From DAMCZI01 sp032095175 (lineage in GTDB: Bacteria > Bacillota > Clostridia > Clostridiales > Caloramatoraceae): a stretch of 64,000 nt of DNA. Where the stretch lies: the NCBI GenBank assembly GCA_032095175.1, contig DAMCZI010000002.1, positions 1-64,000 on the forward strand, read 5' to 3'. The notes under the pieces are model-generated. The model saw only the letters and a list, made by a program, of their open reading frames with translations. It ran no database searches and had not been told where the DNA came from. The position numbers and the translations under genes are program-made. The number at the start of each line of letters is the position of its first letter. Position 1 is the stretch's first letter. Positions 38,378-47,621 of the stretch are shown here, piece after piece.

Positions 38378-39286
38378 CTAATCCACAGTTTTACAATTGA
38401 TTGCTTTAACAATATCCTCATGGATATTTAGTATCTCTATCATTGGGATCATTCCAACTGCCCTCTGCTCCTTAACAAAATCAATATTAGGAAACAAGCT
38501 TTGAAGATACTCATTAACTTTAGGTGAAGCAGCTTTTGAAGCTTTTATAATATTTTGTATGTCAAATTGTTTTAAAATATTTTTGGCTATGTCTTTATCT
38601 AAGGTAACAATGTCTTCAAAATCAAATATATATTGTGATATTTTATTATATAATTCTAAATTATTTTCTTTTACTAACAGCAGCAGCTTTGCTCTTTCAT
38701 CAGAATCAATTTTTTTCAAAGTATCCATCAATAGTTCTTCAGTATCAACTGTTTTTTTATAAACATCTTCAAAGTAAGTCATAATTTCTTCAAAAAGATT
38801 ATTGTCAATCTGCCCATTTTTAATTATAGATTCATAATACTGCATTCTAAATTTATCAGGCAAAAATCTTATAATATCATCATTATCAATATTCATAAAC
38901 CTTGCTCCCTTCCCCTCTAACTCCCTTATTTTATCCAACCATAAATCAACCTCAATTTCTTTAAAGGATACGTTTCGTTCTGCCATTACCATACATAAAT
39001 CCTTTGCTAGACTTATGCTTTCAATTTGGTTTTTAAATTTATCCATTTGATTTTTAAGCACATCTCCAAGTCCAATTTCTCTCGATTGCAATAAACGAAT
39101 ATCTTCAATACTAATACCCAATTGCCTAAAAAGCTTTATTTCTTTTAAATTTTTAATATCTTTTTCAGAATACTCTCTATATCCATTCTCTGAATTCCTT
39201 TCAGGAGTTATCAACCCCTCCTTTTCATAAAACCTTATATTCTTGCTGGTAATGCCAATACTTTCTTCAACTTCCTTAATCCTCAT
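38378..39286 (-). CDS. MerR family transcriptional regulator
   Basis: The 302-residue protein starts MRIKEVEESIGITSKNIRFY, the MerR helix-turn-helix, continuing YEKEGLITPERNSENGYREY and a long coiled dimerisation helix with KLFRQLGISIEDIRLL. The C-terminal 190 residues are helical and do not match a known drug or metal site. The ATG at 39286 is set by GGGGGTC just upstream. A MerR-type dyad overlaps its own promoter, so it probably regulates itself. Confidence 0.88.
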   Translation of the reverse strand: MRIKEVEESIGITSKNIRFYEKEGLITPERNSENGYREYSEKDIKNLKEIKLFRQLGISIEDIRLLQSREIGLGDVLKNQMDKFKNQIESISLAKDLCMVMAERNVSFKEIEVDLWLDKIRELEGKGARFMNIDNDDIIRFLPDKFRMQYYESIIKNGQIDNNLFEEIMTYFEDVYKKTVDTEELLMDTLKKIDSDERAKLLLLVKENNLELYNKISQYIFDFEDIVTLDKDIAKNILKQFDIQNIIKASKAASPKVNEYLQSLFPNIDFVKEQRAVGMIPMIEILNIHEDIVKAINCKTVD

Positions 39287-39304
39287 TTTTGACCCCCTAG
39301 ATAA

Positions 39305-39335
39305 ATTAAATACCTTCCACAAGGTGGAAGGTCAA
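39305..39335 (-). promoter_or_regulatory. MerR-type operator-promoter
   Basis: On the minus strand the -35 box TTGACC (39330-39335) and -10 box TTTAAT (39305-39310) are 19 bases apart. The perfect 9-bp dyad ACCTTCCAC / GTGGAAGGT at 39312-39332 lies in the spacer. The stretched spacer with a central dyad is the hallmark of promoters twisted open by MerR-family activators, and the gene behind it codes for such a protein. Confidence 0.75.
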
Positions 39336-39350
39336 GCTTTTTCTATATTT

Positions 39351-41087
39351 CTATTTTGTTATGCATACACCATTTTCAGAAGGACAATAATTATACCAAA
39401 ACACAATACGTCCATCCTTCAAAACGCCAAGAATATGGGTTTGCCCTGCCTTTACAGAGATGATTTTAGGTTCAAGCTTAAAGTTTTTAAAATTAAGGCG
39501 ATTTATATAAAACATATTGTTTGCATTATCTTTTCCATCCCAGGTTTGAGTTATAAATGCAGCATAGTTAGAACCAACATAGCATTGATCAATATCTCTA
39601 ATGTATCCAGTATCTCCTGTGTCTTCTAGTTTAATTTCCGTTACAGCATCGGTTTTAACGTTATAGTATAGTGTTTTATAACCATTTTCATTAGAAATGT
39701 ATGCATTTACCCCGAGAACTCCTGTATCATAGTGAATAGTTTCAGTAGAAATATCAGCTCTTATATCTAATTTTTTTGAGATATTCTTCTCAATATCACA
39801 TATATTACAATCTACAATACCTTCATAGCCAAGAATACTTGTTATTATTTTCTTATCATCTGAAACAAATCTAGGACTAAGATGATAGGAATGTTTCTCC
39901 CATACCTTATTTGTATCATTTACTATTGTTTTGCAAAGAAGCTCCTCCCTCTTGCTTTTAACATCAAACAATTTCACTCCTGCTTCATCAGAATATACAA
40001 ATTTAGTCCTATCCTTTGATATGTCATAGCCACCAAAATAAATGTCAGCTAGTCCATTGCTATCATATTTAGGCTTTCGTTTTATTTTATCTACAATTAC
40101 ATTTGGCAATTGTAGATTTTCAACCTGCTTAAGTGTTTTATCTATTACTACAACTTTGTCTTTAAGACATACATAAATATTATCCTCAATCATTTTAAAA
40201 TAACAGCCTGCAAATTCCTTATTTAATTCAAGTTTTTCTTCTACTGTAAGTGTGCTAGGATTAACAAGCATAATTGAAGCTGTTTTCTCTCCATCATAAG
40301 GCATCTGTGCTAAAACTAATCTTCCTTCAATCTCTCCAATCATTGAAAGTTGATCCATTCCCCCATCAAAGCCTGAAATTTTATCAAAGCGCTTATAATC
40401 TCCATTTAGGGTAACAAGCTTGTTATTTACATACTCCATACTACAGCTTAAAAAATATAAGCTCCCATCCTGACGTTTCTTTAATTTATATGTTTGTTTA
40501 GCTTGAATTCGTTTTGTTGCGTATGTATCGTATTGTACAAAAATAGCTGTAATTGTATCATCATCACTTTTTATAACCTTATCGAGCTGCATACAAAAGC
40601 TGTTTTTGTCAGTATAATGAGGGATTTTTTCTTCACTAGACTCTCCAAGAATGAACCCACATCTATTTTTATCATATAGTTCACCGCTTACCTTCGACAC
40701 ATCAATGCTATCTAGATTAAAATACCTATTTGAATAATTAAGGACTATATCCATAGGAAACACCTTAAGGGTACTGTCCATACTAAATGGCTCTAGTTTA
40801 TTTTCTTTTCCATGCTCCGCCATATACTGATGCCAACAATATATAGCCACGTTAACAGGGTCAATCTCCTTTGGAGAGCTAAACTCCCCATCATTTCCTA
40901 CTGTGGCAATTGTATAATATAAGTATTCCTCCCAAAGCTTTTCCAGGTCAGTCGGAGAAGTTATTTCTTCAGTTTTTAGAGGATTTGATTCTTTAGAGGA
41001 TATATCCTGTGTATTGCTTTTACACCCCACCATAACTACAAGCATTATAGCCATAAGAATAAATATTACAATCTTTTTGGTTTTCAT
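39351..41087 (-). CDS. Lipoprotein, predicted beta-propeller
   Basis: The 578-residue product starts MKTKKIVIFILMAIMLVVMV with lipobox VVMVGC, so it is surface-anchored. The ATG at 41087 is used; the longer frame upstream lacks a signal peptide at its start. The second half has repeated strands (for example LVNPSTLTVEEKLELNKEFAG, then KDKVVVIDKTLKQVENLQLP) that resemble the blades of a WD/TolB-like propeller. Function unknown. Confidence 0.75.
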   Translation of the reverse strand: MKTKKIVIFILMAIMLVVMVGCKSNTQDISSKESNPLKTEEITSPTDLEKLWEEYLYYTIATVGNDGEFSSPKEIDPVNVAIYCWHQYMAEHGKENKLEPFSMDSTLKVFPMDIVLNYSNRYFNLDSIDVSKVSGELYDKNRCGFILGESSEEKIPHYTDKNSFCMQLDKVIKSDDDTITAIFVQYDTYATKRIQAKQTYKLKKRQDGSLYFLSCSMEYVNNKLVTLNGDYKRFDKISGFDGGMDQLSMIGEIEGRLVLAQMPYDGEKTASIMLVNPSTLTVEEKLELNKEFAGCYFKMIEDNIYVCLKDKVVVIDKTLKQVENLQLPNVIVDKIKRKPKYDSNGLADIYFGGYDISKDRTKFVYSDEAGVKLFDVKSKREELLCKTIVNDTNKVWEKHSYHLSPRFVSDDKKIITSILGYEGIVDCNICDIEKNISKKLDIRADISTETIHYDTGVLGVNAYISNENGYKTLYYNVKTDAVTEIKLEDTGDTGYIRDIDQCYVGSNYAAFITQTWDGKDNANNMFYINRLNFKNFKLEPKIISVKAGQTHILGVLKDGRIVFWYNYCPSENGVCITK

Positions 41088-41331
41088 AAAATAACACCCA
41101 CCCAAAATAGTATTTTCTATTTGCTCAATCTTCTTGTTTATAATTTTTCTATAATAGTAATCCATAATTGCTATTTCAAAGATCTTTTTCATATGTAAAC
41201 TGCTAATTAATCTATGATATACTGCACCATTAAAAACAAATAGAACTTCCATATAATGTTATGTAATTTGGTGTTAATACTGAAATTAGGATTTGAAAAA
41301 CTAGAGTATTATATTAAGCATAAAACTAATA

Positions 41332-42183
41332 TTATCGAACTGCATTGTTTGCTTTCTCTAAGTATTCACTTGGTGTCCAATATTCTTTTTCTTCTAAATA
41401 GATAAATTTTGATTTTAATTTTTCTTCTATATCAAGTCCACAATTTAGGATAAATCCTTCATATTCCTTCTTTGAAGGAAAGACAAAAGCATGGGCTGCA
41501 TTTAATGGCAGTTTTTTATATACCTTCAGTGCATGCAAACCATCACAACAAATTCCATTTACATTTTTAATCTCATCTATGTGAAAATATGTTCTTACCC
41601 CTGGCTTATATTTTATATCACTATCATCATTTATTTTCCCAAATTGTCTCGATGCAACTACTATTTCTGAGCTTATGCTGCTATCAATACATAAATCTAT
41701 GTAATCAAAATAATCTTCCGGCTCTTTTAATTCATGTCTAACCGTATTTATTGTTCTATTCAACCGAATTTGTTCACTATAGCTTAATAAAGCTCCATCT
41801 TTTAAAATACTATAAAAATTTTCAATACAAGTAGAATGACAAAGATATTTACTATCGCATAGTAACAAATTATCTATTGTTTTATTAATTGCTAATTCTT
41901 CATTTATACTTTTATACATATTAAGAGCTTTATCCATATTCTCTGACCAAATTATTACTTTTCTATTGTTACTATTTTCATATTTCAAAAACATATATAC
42001 TCGCTTTAGTTCATCAGGCAGGCCAACACACCATATTCCTGATTTGCTTCTGCCCATAAATACTCCTAAATCATTTATACAAAGGAGTGTTTCAAATCCT
42101 TTAATTTTTGCCGTTTTTTCTGCTTCTTCTCTTTTTTTAGGCCATTTATCTACTTCAAATATGTTAATGTAGTTCTTTATCAT
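41332..42183 (-). CDS. Hypothetical protein, possible ADP-ribosyltransferase fold
   Basis: The 283-residue protein is not assigned to a family. Residues near 112-131 read YLCHSTCIENFYSILKDGAL, like the H.T...N..SIL..G.L motif that opens Tpt1/DarT-type ADP-ribosyltransferase folds, and a later GVRTYFHIDEI may be the strand with the next substrate-contact region. This is a weak hint. It starts 21 bases from the downstream end of a Nudix gene, an enzyme type often found with ADP-ribose chemistry. Confidence 0.5.
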   Translation of the reverse strand: MIKNYINIFEVDKWPKKREEAEKTAKIKGFETLLCINDLGVFMGRSKSGIWCVGLPDELKRVYMFLKYENSNNRKVIIWSENMDKALNMYKSINEELAINKTIDNLLLCDSKYLCHSTCIENFYSILKDGALLSYSEQIRLNRTINTVRHELKEPEDYFDYIDLCIDSSISSEIVVASRQFGKINDDSDIKYKPGVRTYFHIDEIKNVNGICCDGLHALKVYKKLPLNAAHAFVFPSKKEYEGFILNCGLDIEEKLKSKFIYLEEKEYWTPSEYLEKANNAVR

Positions 42184-42204
42184 TTTTACACACCCCCTCT
42201 TTCA

Positions 42205-42660
42205 TCACCATTTTCCGTACTTTCCATAATCCCTATTCTTATATTCTTCAATCCTTCTTTTTGTCCCTGGTGAAATATTTGATGGTAAATTATTAATATC
42301 AAAATAGTTAAATGCCTCAATTTCCCTATCTGTTTTTCCTGATATGGAAAATTCGTCACATACGAATATAACAATAGTATCATTTTTATTCTCATAAAAG
42401 TTGTTATAAACTCCAAATAATCTAATTTCTCCTAATTGACCACCCAGTTCTTCTTTAATCTCTCTTCTTATAGCTTGATCAAAGGTTTCCCCTTTTTTTA
42501 TTCCTCCACCTGGCAAATACCATTGGTCTTGATATGTATGCTTAACTAATAAAACTTTATTGTTATCTATAAGAATTATTCTGGCCCCTGCTGTTATCGG
42601 TTTTGTTAACTTCCATATAAACCTTGCAATCATATATATCACTTTAGAAAAAATTCTCAT
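42205..42660 (-). CDS. Nudix hydrolase
   Basis: The 151-residue protein has a Nudix box GGGIKKGETFDQAIRREIKE-ELG around residues 50-72. The N-terminus FSKVIYMIARFIWKLTKPI is hydrophobic and basic. Substrate unknown. It lies between the histidine phosphatase gene and the ADP-ribosyltransferase-like gene on the same strand. Confidence 0.88.
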   Translation of the reverse strand: MRIFSKVIYMIARFIWKLTKPITAGARIILIDNNKVLLVKHTYQDQWYLPGGGIKKGETFDQAIRREIKEELGGQLGEIRLFGVYNNFYENKNDTIVIFVCDEFSISGKTDREIEAFNYFDINNLPSNISPGTKRRIEEYKNRDYGKYGKW

Positions 42661-42704
42661 TGCAGTCCCCCAATTTTATTTAAAAAATAAATCTATTTGT
42701 CCTA

Positions 42705-43265
42705 TTAAAATGCAATTTCTTCTATATATTCAAGCTTAATATCACCGAACTCAAAACATAAAATGTATGGCATTTTGTCAATTATTCCCCAAAAGTCATC
42801 ATGCCCAAACCCAGGGTTAAAGTAATTTATAATTGTACTTAATGCAGTGCCATGTGTTCCAATAACTATACTTTTTCCTGGATTTTTCTTTATAACGTCA
42901 AAAAGTGCAGCAATGTTACGTTCTTGCACTTCTCTTAATGATTCTCCTTGAGAGAGCTTAAAATCAAAATTCTCCCACTGATTTTTGCAATAAGTTTTAA
43001 AATCCTCTACCCATTCACCATTCTTTCTTTCACAGAAATCATCAATTTGCATAATATCAAATCCATTATTATCAGCAAAATCCTTCACTGTATCAACTGC
43101 TCTTTTGCATGGACTAGAATAAACAGCAGTAATTTTTTTATCCATTAGTGCATATGTAACCTTCTTAGCATCTGCCGCTCCCTTTACTGACAAAGGGCGA
43201 AGCATATCATCCTTTATTGAAATATCTGGTTCTGCATGTCGAACAAAATAAACATAAGTTTTCAT
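42705..43265 (-). CDS. Histidine phosphatase family protein
   Basis: The 186-residue protein starts MKTYVYFVRHAEPDISI with the phosphohistidine motif VRHAEP; SSPCKRAVDT gives the second arginine and GTHGTALSTII the second catalytic histidine. It is a small-molecule or phosphoprotein phosphatase. The ATG at 43265 follows GGGGGTAC; the earlier in-frame codon at 43280 is less likely. Confidence 0.9.
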   Translation of the reverse strand: MKTYVYFVRHAEPDISIKDDMLRPLSVKGAADAKKVTYALMDKKITAVYSSPCKRAVDTVKDFADNNGFDIMQIDDFCERKNGEWVEDFKTYCKNQWENFDFKLSQGESLREVQERNIAALFDVIKKNPGKSIVIGTHGTALSTIINYFNPGFGHDDFWGIIDKMPYILCFEFGDIKLEYIEEIAF

Positions 43266-43290
43266 TTTTAGTACCCCCAATATTATCTCA

Positions 43291-43878
43291 TTATCTAATA
43301 TGTTTTAACTTTATCATTACACGATCATATAATTTTCTAATCTTTGTTCTATTATCGGGCAATAGATTTATATTTGACTGAAGCGCTATCTCATGAACAA
43401 CTTGTTCAATTGATAGATTGTCAGTATCTATATGCTTTTTAAATATTTCATTTGATAATCCTTCTAAGCATCTATCAATTTGCTGCGCTGACCAGGAGTT
43501 TTTTCCATCACCTCTGCTTTTCAACCTTTTTAGTAAAGTTTCCTTTGAAGCACGTAACACAAAATGCTTAACTTCAATACCATCATTTCTTAAATTTTCT
43601 ATAATCTCATTGAAATATTGTGAATTGACTATTGTCATTGGCACAATAATTATACCATTATATTCCTTGGATATATACTTAAGCATAGAAAAATTAAACT
43701 CTCTCCATATTGTGTAGTTTTGAAAATCCCTTTTATTTAATTCATTGGGTATATTCTTTCTAATATAAAAGCCTATATTTTCCGGATCGTATACAAACGA
43801 ATTAGGAAGTCTTCTATGTAATTCAAAGGCTGTTTGTGTCTTTCCAGAACCAAATGCTCCATTTATCCATATTATCAT
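43291..43878 (-). CDS. TmrB-like P-loop kinase
   Basis: The 195-residue protein begins IIWINGAFGSGKTQTAFELH with a Walker A loop, then SFVYDPENIGFYIRKNIP and a LRASKETLLKRLKSRGD arginine-rich segment. It closely follows the pattern of TmrB, the tunicamycin-resistance ATP-binding protein, and of related small kinases. The ATG at 43878 lies seven bases from GGGGG. Tunicamycin resistance itself is only a possibility. Confidence 0.8.
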   Translation of the reverse strand: MIIWINGAFGSGKTQTAFELHRRLPNSFVYDPENIGFYIRKNIPNELNKRDFQNYTIWREFNFSMLKYISKEYNGIIIVPMTIVNSQYFNEIIENLRNDGIEVKHFVLRASKETLLKRLKSRGDGKNSWSAQQIDRCLEGLSNEIFKKHIDTDNLSIEQVVHEIALQSNINLLPDNRTKIRKLYDRVMIKLKHIR

Positions 43879-44340
43879 AAGCATACCCCCAACTATATAA
43901 ATTCACTTGCTATGTTTTAGCTACTTTAAATTGTATATTCTAATAAAAATCATGTAGAAGTGTATTGATTTCTGCCATCCTATCTCTCATTAGCTCTAAG
44001 TCTCGTAAATACTTGGGCTGCCTTATTGCTAAAACCTTCAGAAACATTAACTTTTCAAATAATATAATAAGAAAGTCATCTGTTTCAATGGCACCTTCCG
44101 AGAGAAAATCATATTCAAATAGGCATATACTTTTCCATATTTCAAACTCATCTTTACAAACTCCAAAATCACCCCATATTTCTTTTATATGATATGGATA
44201 CTTGTATGATAATCTTTCATAATCATCTTCGGTAATGACAAAATCAATATCACTACCTGCTTCCCTGATTTGATAATACTCCATTGCCATTCCGCCTATT
44301 AGCAGAGGTTTTGATTCAAAGCAAAAATCTAATTTATTTA

Positions 44341-45811
44341 CTTTAGTTAGGCAAAATTTAAATCATAATTGGCAAGACTACCAAAAAATAAAAATTGGCA
44401 AAGTCCATACTTTGTGTTAAATAAAAAGTTACGACACAATTTAACAACACGGAGGTACGGACTATGCCAAATACATCAATAAATATTTTAAACCCTAATA
44501 ATGAAATTAGCAACTATATAGATAATGTAAACTATGGTATATCAAGACCACAATTAAATCATTTATCCAATTTGATGAATGGCTTAATTAATGTATCTGG
44601 CAATAAATCAATATCTTCAATCGCTGAAAGCGTTCTATCTGCAAAAGACAGAAGCTGTATTTACAGGTTTCTGAGCCAATCCAATTGGGATGACTCTTTA
44701 ATTGATAGGAACCGTATTGCTTACTTGAATATGTTTCTTGAGAGATATACCAAGCCCAACTCCGTTGGATTTTTAGCCATTGATGATACTGTAAATCCCA
44801 AACCTGATGCTAAAAAAATTCAAGGACTCAATTATCATTTTTCTCATACTAAAGGAAAAAGTGTTTGGTCTCACTGTGTTGTTACTTCCAATTTTGTCAC
44901 AGGGGATATCTCTATACCTGTTTCATTTAAACCCTACTATAGGAAAGAACAATGCGAAAGCATCAGCAAAACTTTCAAAAGCAAGATGCAGTTAGCTCAA
45001 GAACTTGTAAGTAGTTTTACAAAACCATCAAATTGTGAGAAACTATATGTCCTTACAGATTCATGGTATACCAACAGTGCGATCATAGACGAATGCTTAA
45101 GCAATGGTTACCATATGATTGGAGCAGTAAAATCAAATAGAATTATAGCACCAAAAGGTATCAAACTTCAGCTCTCTCAATTTACTCAATATATTAATCC
45201 TGGAGAACTTGATGTCGTTACCGTCAAGGATACAGATTACAGAGTATTTGTTTATGAGGGCCCTATTTCAAAATTTGAGAATTCTAAAATTCTTATTTGC
45301 TATGAAGTTGAGGGTAAAGGTTTAAAATCTCCAGTTTATCTAATGTCAACTGATGTTGAACTTGATCCAAAAACTATAATTGAATATTACCTTCACAGAT
45401 GGTCAATAGAAACAAACTACAAATATTTAAAAAGTAATTTAGGCTTTGACAAATATAGAGTACGCAGTATTATATCAATTGAAAGATATTTTCTCATAGT
45501 TTTCTTAGCAGTAAATTTTCTTGAGATATTTCGCATATCTGAAAAGGCATTAATGTTAAGAAACATTAGTGAAACAATACCATATCAAAATAACCTGTCG
45601 GTTAAGGAATTAGTTTTATTTGTGTACTTAAAGGCTAAAGAGCATGTTTCTGTAGAAGAAATTTACAGCTATTTAAAGATTGCATAGTTCAATTTTAAAA
45701 TGAGTATTTCTTTTTAGGGAGGATTCTATGCATACAGCTTGGATAAATATTGCTACGCAATTATATTTGTCCACTATTGGCAATTTGGCTTTTAAAATTG
45801 CCTAACTAAAG
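44341..45811 (+). mobile_element. Complete insertion sequence, 1471 bp
   Basis: The ends CTTTAGTTAGGCAA at 44341 and its complement at 45811 are inverted repeats. A direct TTATTTA lies at 44334-44340 and 45812-45818, a 7-bp target duplication. One full-length transposase gene lies inside. The exact repair of the host gene on removal of 1478 bp confirms both ends. Confidence 0.92.
44464..45687 (+). CDS. DDE transposase (IS4/IS701-like)
   Basis: The 407-residue protein is full length. The DDE residues are visible: LAIDDTVNPKP near residue 101, VLTDSWYTNS near 197 and YLHRWSIETNYKYLK near 315. The last has the Y-2-R-3-E-6-K signature of IS4-type transposases. ACGGAGG precedes the ATG. The 7-bp duplication does not settle which family it belongs to. 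No frameshift or stop is seen, so it may be active. Confidence 0.9.
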   Translation: MPNTSINILNPNNEISNYIDNVNYGISRPQLNHLSNLMNGLINVSGNKSISSIAESVLSAKDRSCIYRFLSQSNWDDSLIDRNRIAYLNMFLERYTKPNSVGFLAIDDTVNPKPDAKKIQGLNYHFSHTKGKSVWSHCVVTSNFVTGDISIPVSFKPYYRKEQCESISKTFKSKMQLAQELVSSFTKPSNCEKLYVLTDSWYTNSAIIDECLSNGYHMIGAVKSNRIIAPKGIKLQLSQFTQYINPGELDVVTVKDTDYRVFVYEGPISKFENSKILICYEVEGKGLKSPVYLMSTDVELDPKTIIEYYLHRWSIETNYKYLKSNLGFDKYRVRSIISIERYFLIVFLAVNFLEIFRISEKALMLRNISETIPYQNNLSVKELVLFVYLKAKEHVSVEEIYSYLKIA

Positions 45812-45980
45812 TTATTTAGATTAATATCAAGTTCATCTGGACTAATACAGTTTTCCAACAGCACTCTTGTAAAATCATTTCTCATATATTCTTCTCCCCC
45901 CTGTTTACATTCAAATATCTATTTCCCCTGGAATATAAGAATTATTACAACTAATCACTTTTCTATTTCCAAATGATTAC

Positions 45981-46015
45981 AAAGCTAATAATTGGTGTAT
46001 ACAATTATTAGCTTT
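45981..46015. terminator. Hairpin, possible terminator
   Basis: A perfect 14-bp stem AAAGCTAATAATTG with a seven-base loop lies between the nucleotidyltransferase remnant and the gene at 46145. It has no long T run on either strand, so it may be a weak terminator. Confidence 0.5.
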
Positions 46016-46047
46016 ATCAATCTTCATTTCTCATATTTATTTAAAAA

Positions 46048-46104
46048 ATCTATTGACCATTAACCATTTTTAAGCTATTATACTGTGAATATTCAAATAC
46101 AAAT
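46048..46104. repeat. 57-bp direct repeat, copy 1
   Basis: It matches 47879-47935 at 51 of 57 positions without gaps, including CCATTAACCATTTTTAAGCT. Both copies lie directly downstream of a minus-strand gene, so it may be a shared 3' untranslated region or the edge of a duplication. Confidence 0.65.
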
Positions 46105-46144
46105 CTGTTATTTCTCAACTACTTTTTAAAGCTAGTGTTAGCCT

Positions 46145-46711
46145 TTAATTAGACAAATTCAATTCTCCAGTATAATATTTGTTATAAAAAGGAGATAGAA
46201 TATCATTTATTTCCTTAACAGATAATTTATAATTTGCTCGATCGCTTCCATCAGAATACATCCTATTCTGAATTTTTTCTAAGTCTTTCTTTAAAGAAAC
46301 TAAAAAGGCAATTTCTTTTTCAGATAGTTTGCCATCTTCTAAAAAGCCATCACAGATTTTTTGATCATTACGAGTAAATCCTCCATCCATAATAGAGCTT
46401 ATAGAATAAAATACACTTGGATACTCATAGAGTATATTCCTATCCATAAAATGATGTGCATCCCTTATCAGCTGGTCTACGACCTCAAGTTGATTAATTA
46501 AAGATTTAAATGCCCCCTGCTGAATCTTCTCATTTTTGGAATTTATTCTAGATAACTGAAAAATACAGTTATTAATTTCGCCATGTAAATAACTAACAAA
46601 TGAGTACCTATAATTATCTAATTCTATATTCTTTTTATGCTGATTGTAAAAAGATAAGCTTAAAACGCCAAGTAATACAATACTTACAAACATCCAAACC
46701 TTTTTGGACAT
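46145..46711 (-). CDS. Hypothetical protein with one membrane anchor
   Basis: The 188-residue product has one N-terminal membrane segment (KKVWMFVSIVLLGVLSLSFY) and a mostly helical outside part with no recognised family. It is a single gene between terminators at 46756 and 45981. Confidence 0.6.
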   Translation of the reverse strand: MSKKVWMFVSIVLLGVLSLSFYNQHKKNIELDNYRYSFVSYLHGEINNCIFQLSRINSKNEKIQQGAFKSLINQLEVVDQLIRDAHHFMDRNILYEYPSVFYSISSIMDGGFTRNDQKICDGFLEDGKLSEKEIAFLVSLKKDLEKIQNRMYSDGSDRANYKLSVKEINDILSPFYNKYYTGELNLSN

Positions 46712-46755
46712 AAATATCCCCCTTATTTATTGATTTTTTCTCTATATGCAGCATA

Positions 46756-46790
46756 AGCCAACCTTAGTTAGTTCATAACTTAGGCTGGCT
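46756..46790 (-). terminator. Hairpin after the Uma2 gene
   Basis: An inverted repeat AGCCAACCTTAGTTA / TAACTTAGGCTGGCT, one G-A mismatch near the outer part, lies 45 bases after the minus-strand stop at 46835. It is probably a terminator. Confidence 0.5.
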
Positions 46791-46834
46791 CATATTGTAA
46801 GAGTCATTTTATTTAATTAATTTTAGTTTTTCTT

Positions 46835-47413
46835 TTACTCTTCAAATACCTTCTTTAAATTAATAGTTAAGTCTTCAAATATTCCTATTTTAACATCATC
46901 ATCCTTTGAATATATTTCAGGTCTATTATATTTTTTCTCGTTATTCAACTTATAGACCATAACAATTTCATCTATGGAATGAATAATCCAGTATTCCTTA
47001 AACCCATTTTTTTCATATAAAGATAGTTTTTTGATATAGTCAATCGAAGCTGTTCCAGGCGATATAATTTCTATAATAAAATCTGGACTACACTTGCAGC
47101 TCCTATCATCTAACTTGGATTTGTCACAAACAATTGAAATATCTGGCTGAACAACATTTTTTATTTTATCATCAGTTTCATTTGTCTCAGCAAATCTAAC
47201 ATCAAATGGTGCTCCATATACTCTACATGGTTTATCAACCAGGTAATTTGAAATCTGTCTTATTAATTCTACTTGTACCTCTTGATGTCTCCTGGAGGGA
47301 GCCGCACTCATATATGCTATTCCATCAAGCAACTCCCATCTTTCCTCCTCTGACCATGTCAAATAGTCAGCATATGAATAATTCCCTGACATTTTTTTTA
47401 GTGGCTCTCCCAT
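46835..47413 (-). CDS. Uma2 family endonuclease-like protein
   Basis: The 192-residue protein belongs to the Uma2 (DUF820) group of PD-(D/E)xK-fold proteins. It has YSYADYLTWSEEERWELLDG, then VQPDISIVCDKSKLDDRSCKCSPDFIIEIISPGTAS giving the Asp, Glu and following residues, and LYEKNGFKEYWII. The physiological role is not established. The ATG at 47413 fits better than a GTG at 47422 that abuts AGAAGGAA. Confidence 0.85.
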   Translation of the reverse strand: MGEPLKKMSGNYSYADYLTWSEEERWELLDGIAYMSAAPSRRHQEVQVELIRQISNYLVDKPCRVYGAPFDVRFAETNETDDKIKNVVQPDISIVCDKSKLDDRSCKCSPDFIIEIISPGTASIDYIKKLSLYEKNGFKEYWIIHSIDEIVMVYKLNNEKKYNRPEIYSKDDDVKIGIFEDLTINLKKVFEE

Positions 47414-47501
47414 TTGTTTCACTTCCTTCTAGATATATTATCTATATTATGCCATATATTTATATAATTTCACATACTCAGATTTAAATTTAACTCGTTG
47501 T

Positions 47502-47621
47502 GCTATATACAATCCAATAAAATTCTTACATTCTGTTTTTTCAAAAATCCCTGTGAAGCTGGTTCGACCCTAGGATGTTTGAAAGAACAGAATGTAATAG
47601 AATTTTTGGATTGTATATAGC
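47502..47621. repeat. Fold-back element
   Basis: Arms of 36 bases at 47502-47537 and 47586-47621 pair with few gaps (beginning GCTATATACAATCCAA). The stem continues inward with TTTCAAAAATCC and GGATGTTTGAAA. No coding. It could be a MITE or the end of a lost element. Confidence 0.6.

Larger units (their letters stand above)
43940..45885 (-). pseudogene. Nucleotidyltransferase gene interrupted by an insertion sequence
   Basis: The 3' part (44333-43940) and 5' part (45885-45812) belong to one gene split by the element at 44341-45811. Removing the element and one 7-bp target duplication joins them into an uninterrupted 155-residue frame starting MRNDFTRVLLENCISPDELD. It contains LLIGGMAMEYYQIREAGSDI-DFVI, the GG...D.D motif of the nucleotidyltransferase fold. 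GGGGGAG precedes the original ATG at 45885. The 3' part still has an in-frame ATG at 44290, so a 116-residue piece may be made, but it would lack the GG motif. Confidence 0.88.

Noticed and set aside
42186..42416. Open frame overlapping the Nudix gene on the same strand
   Set aside because: It is an out-of-frame shadow of the Nudix gene at 42205-42660.
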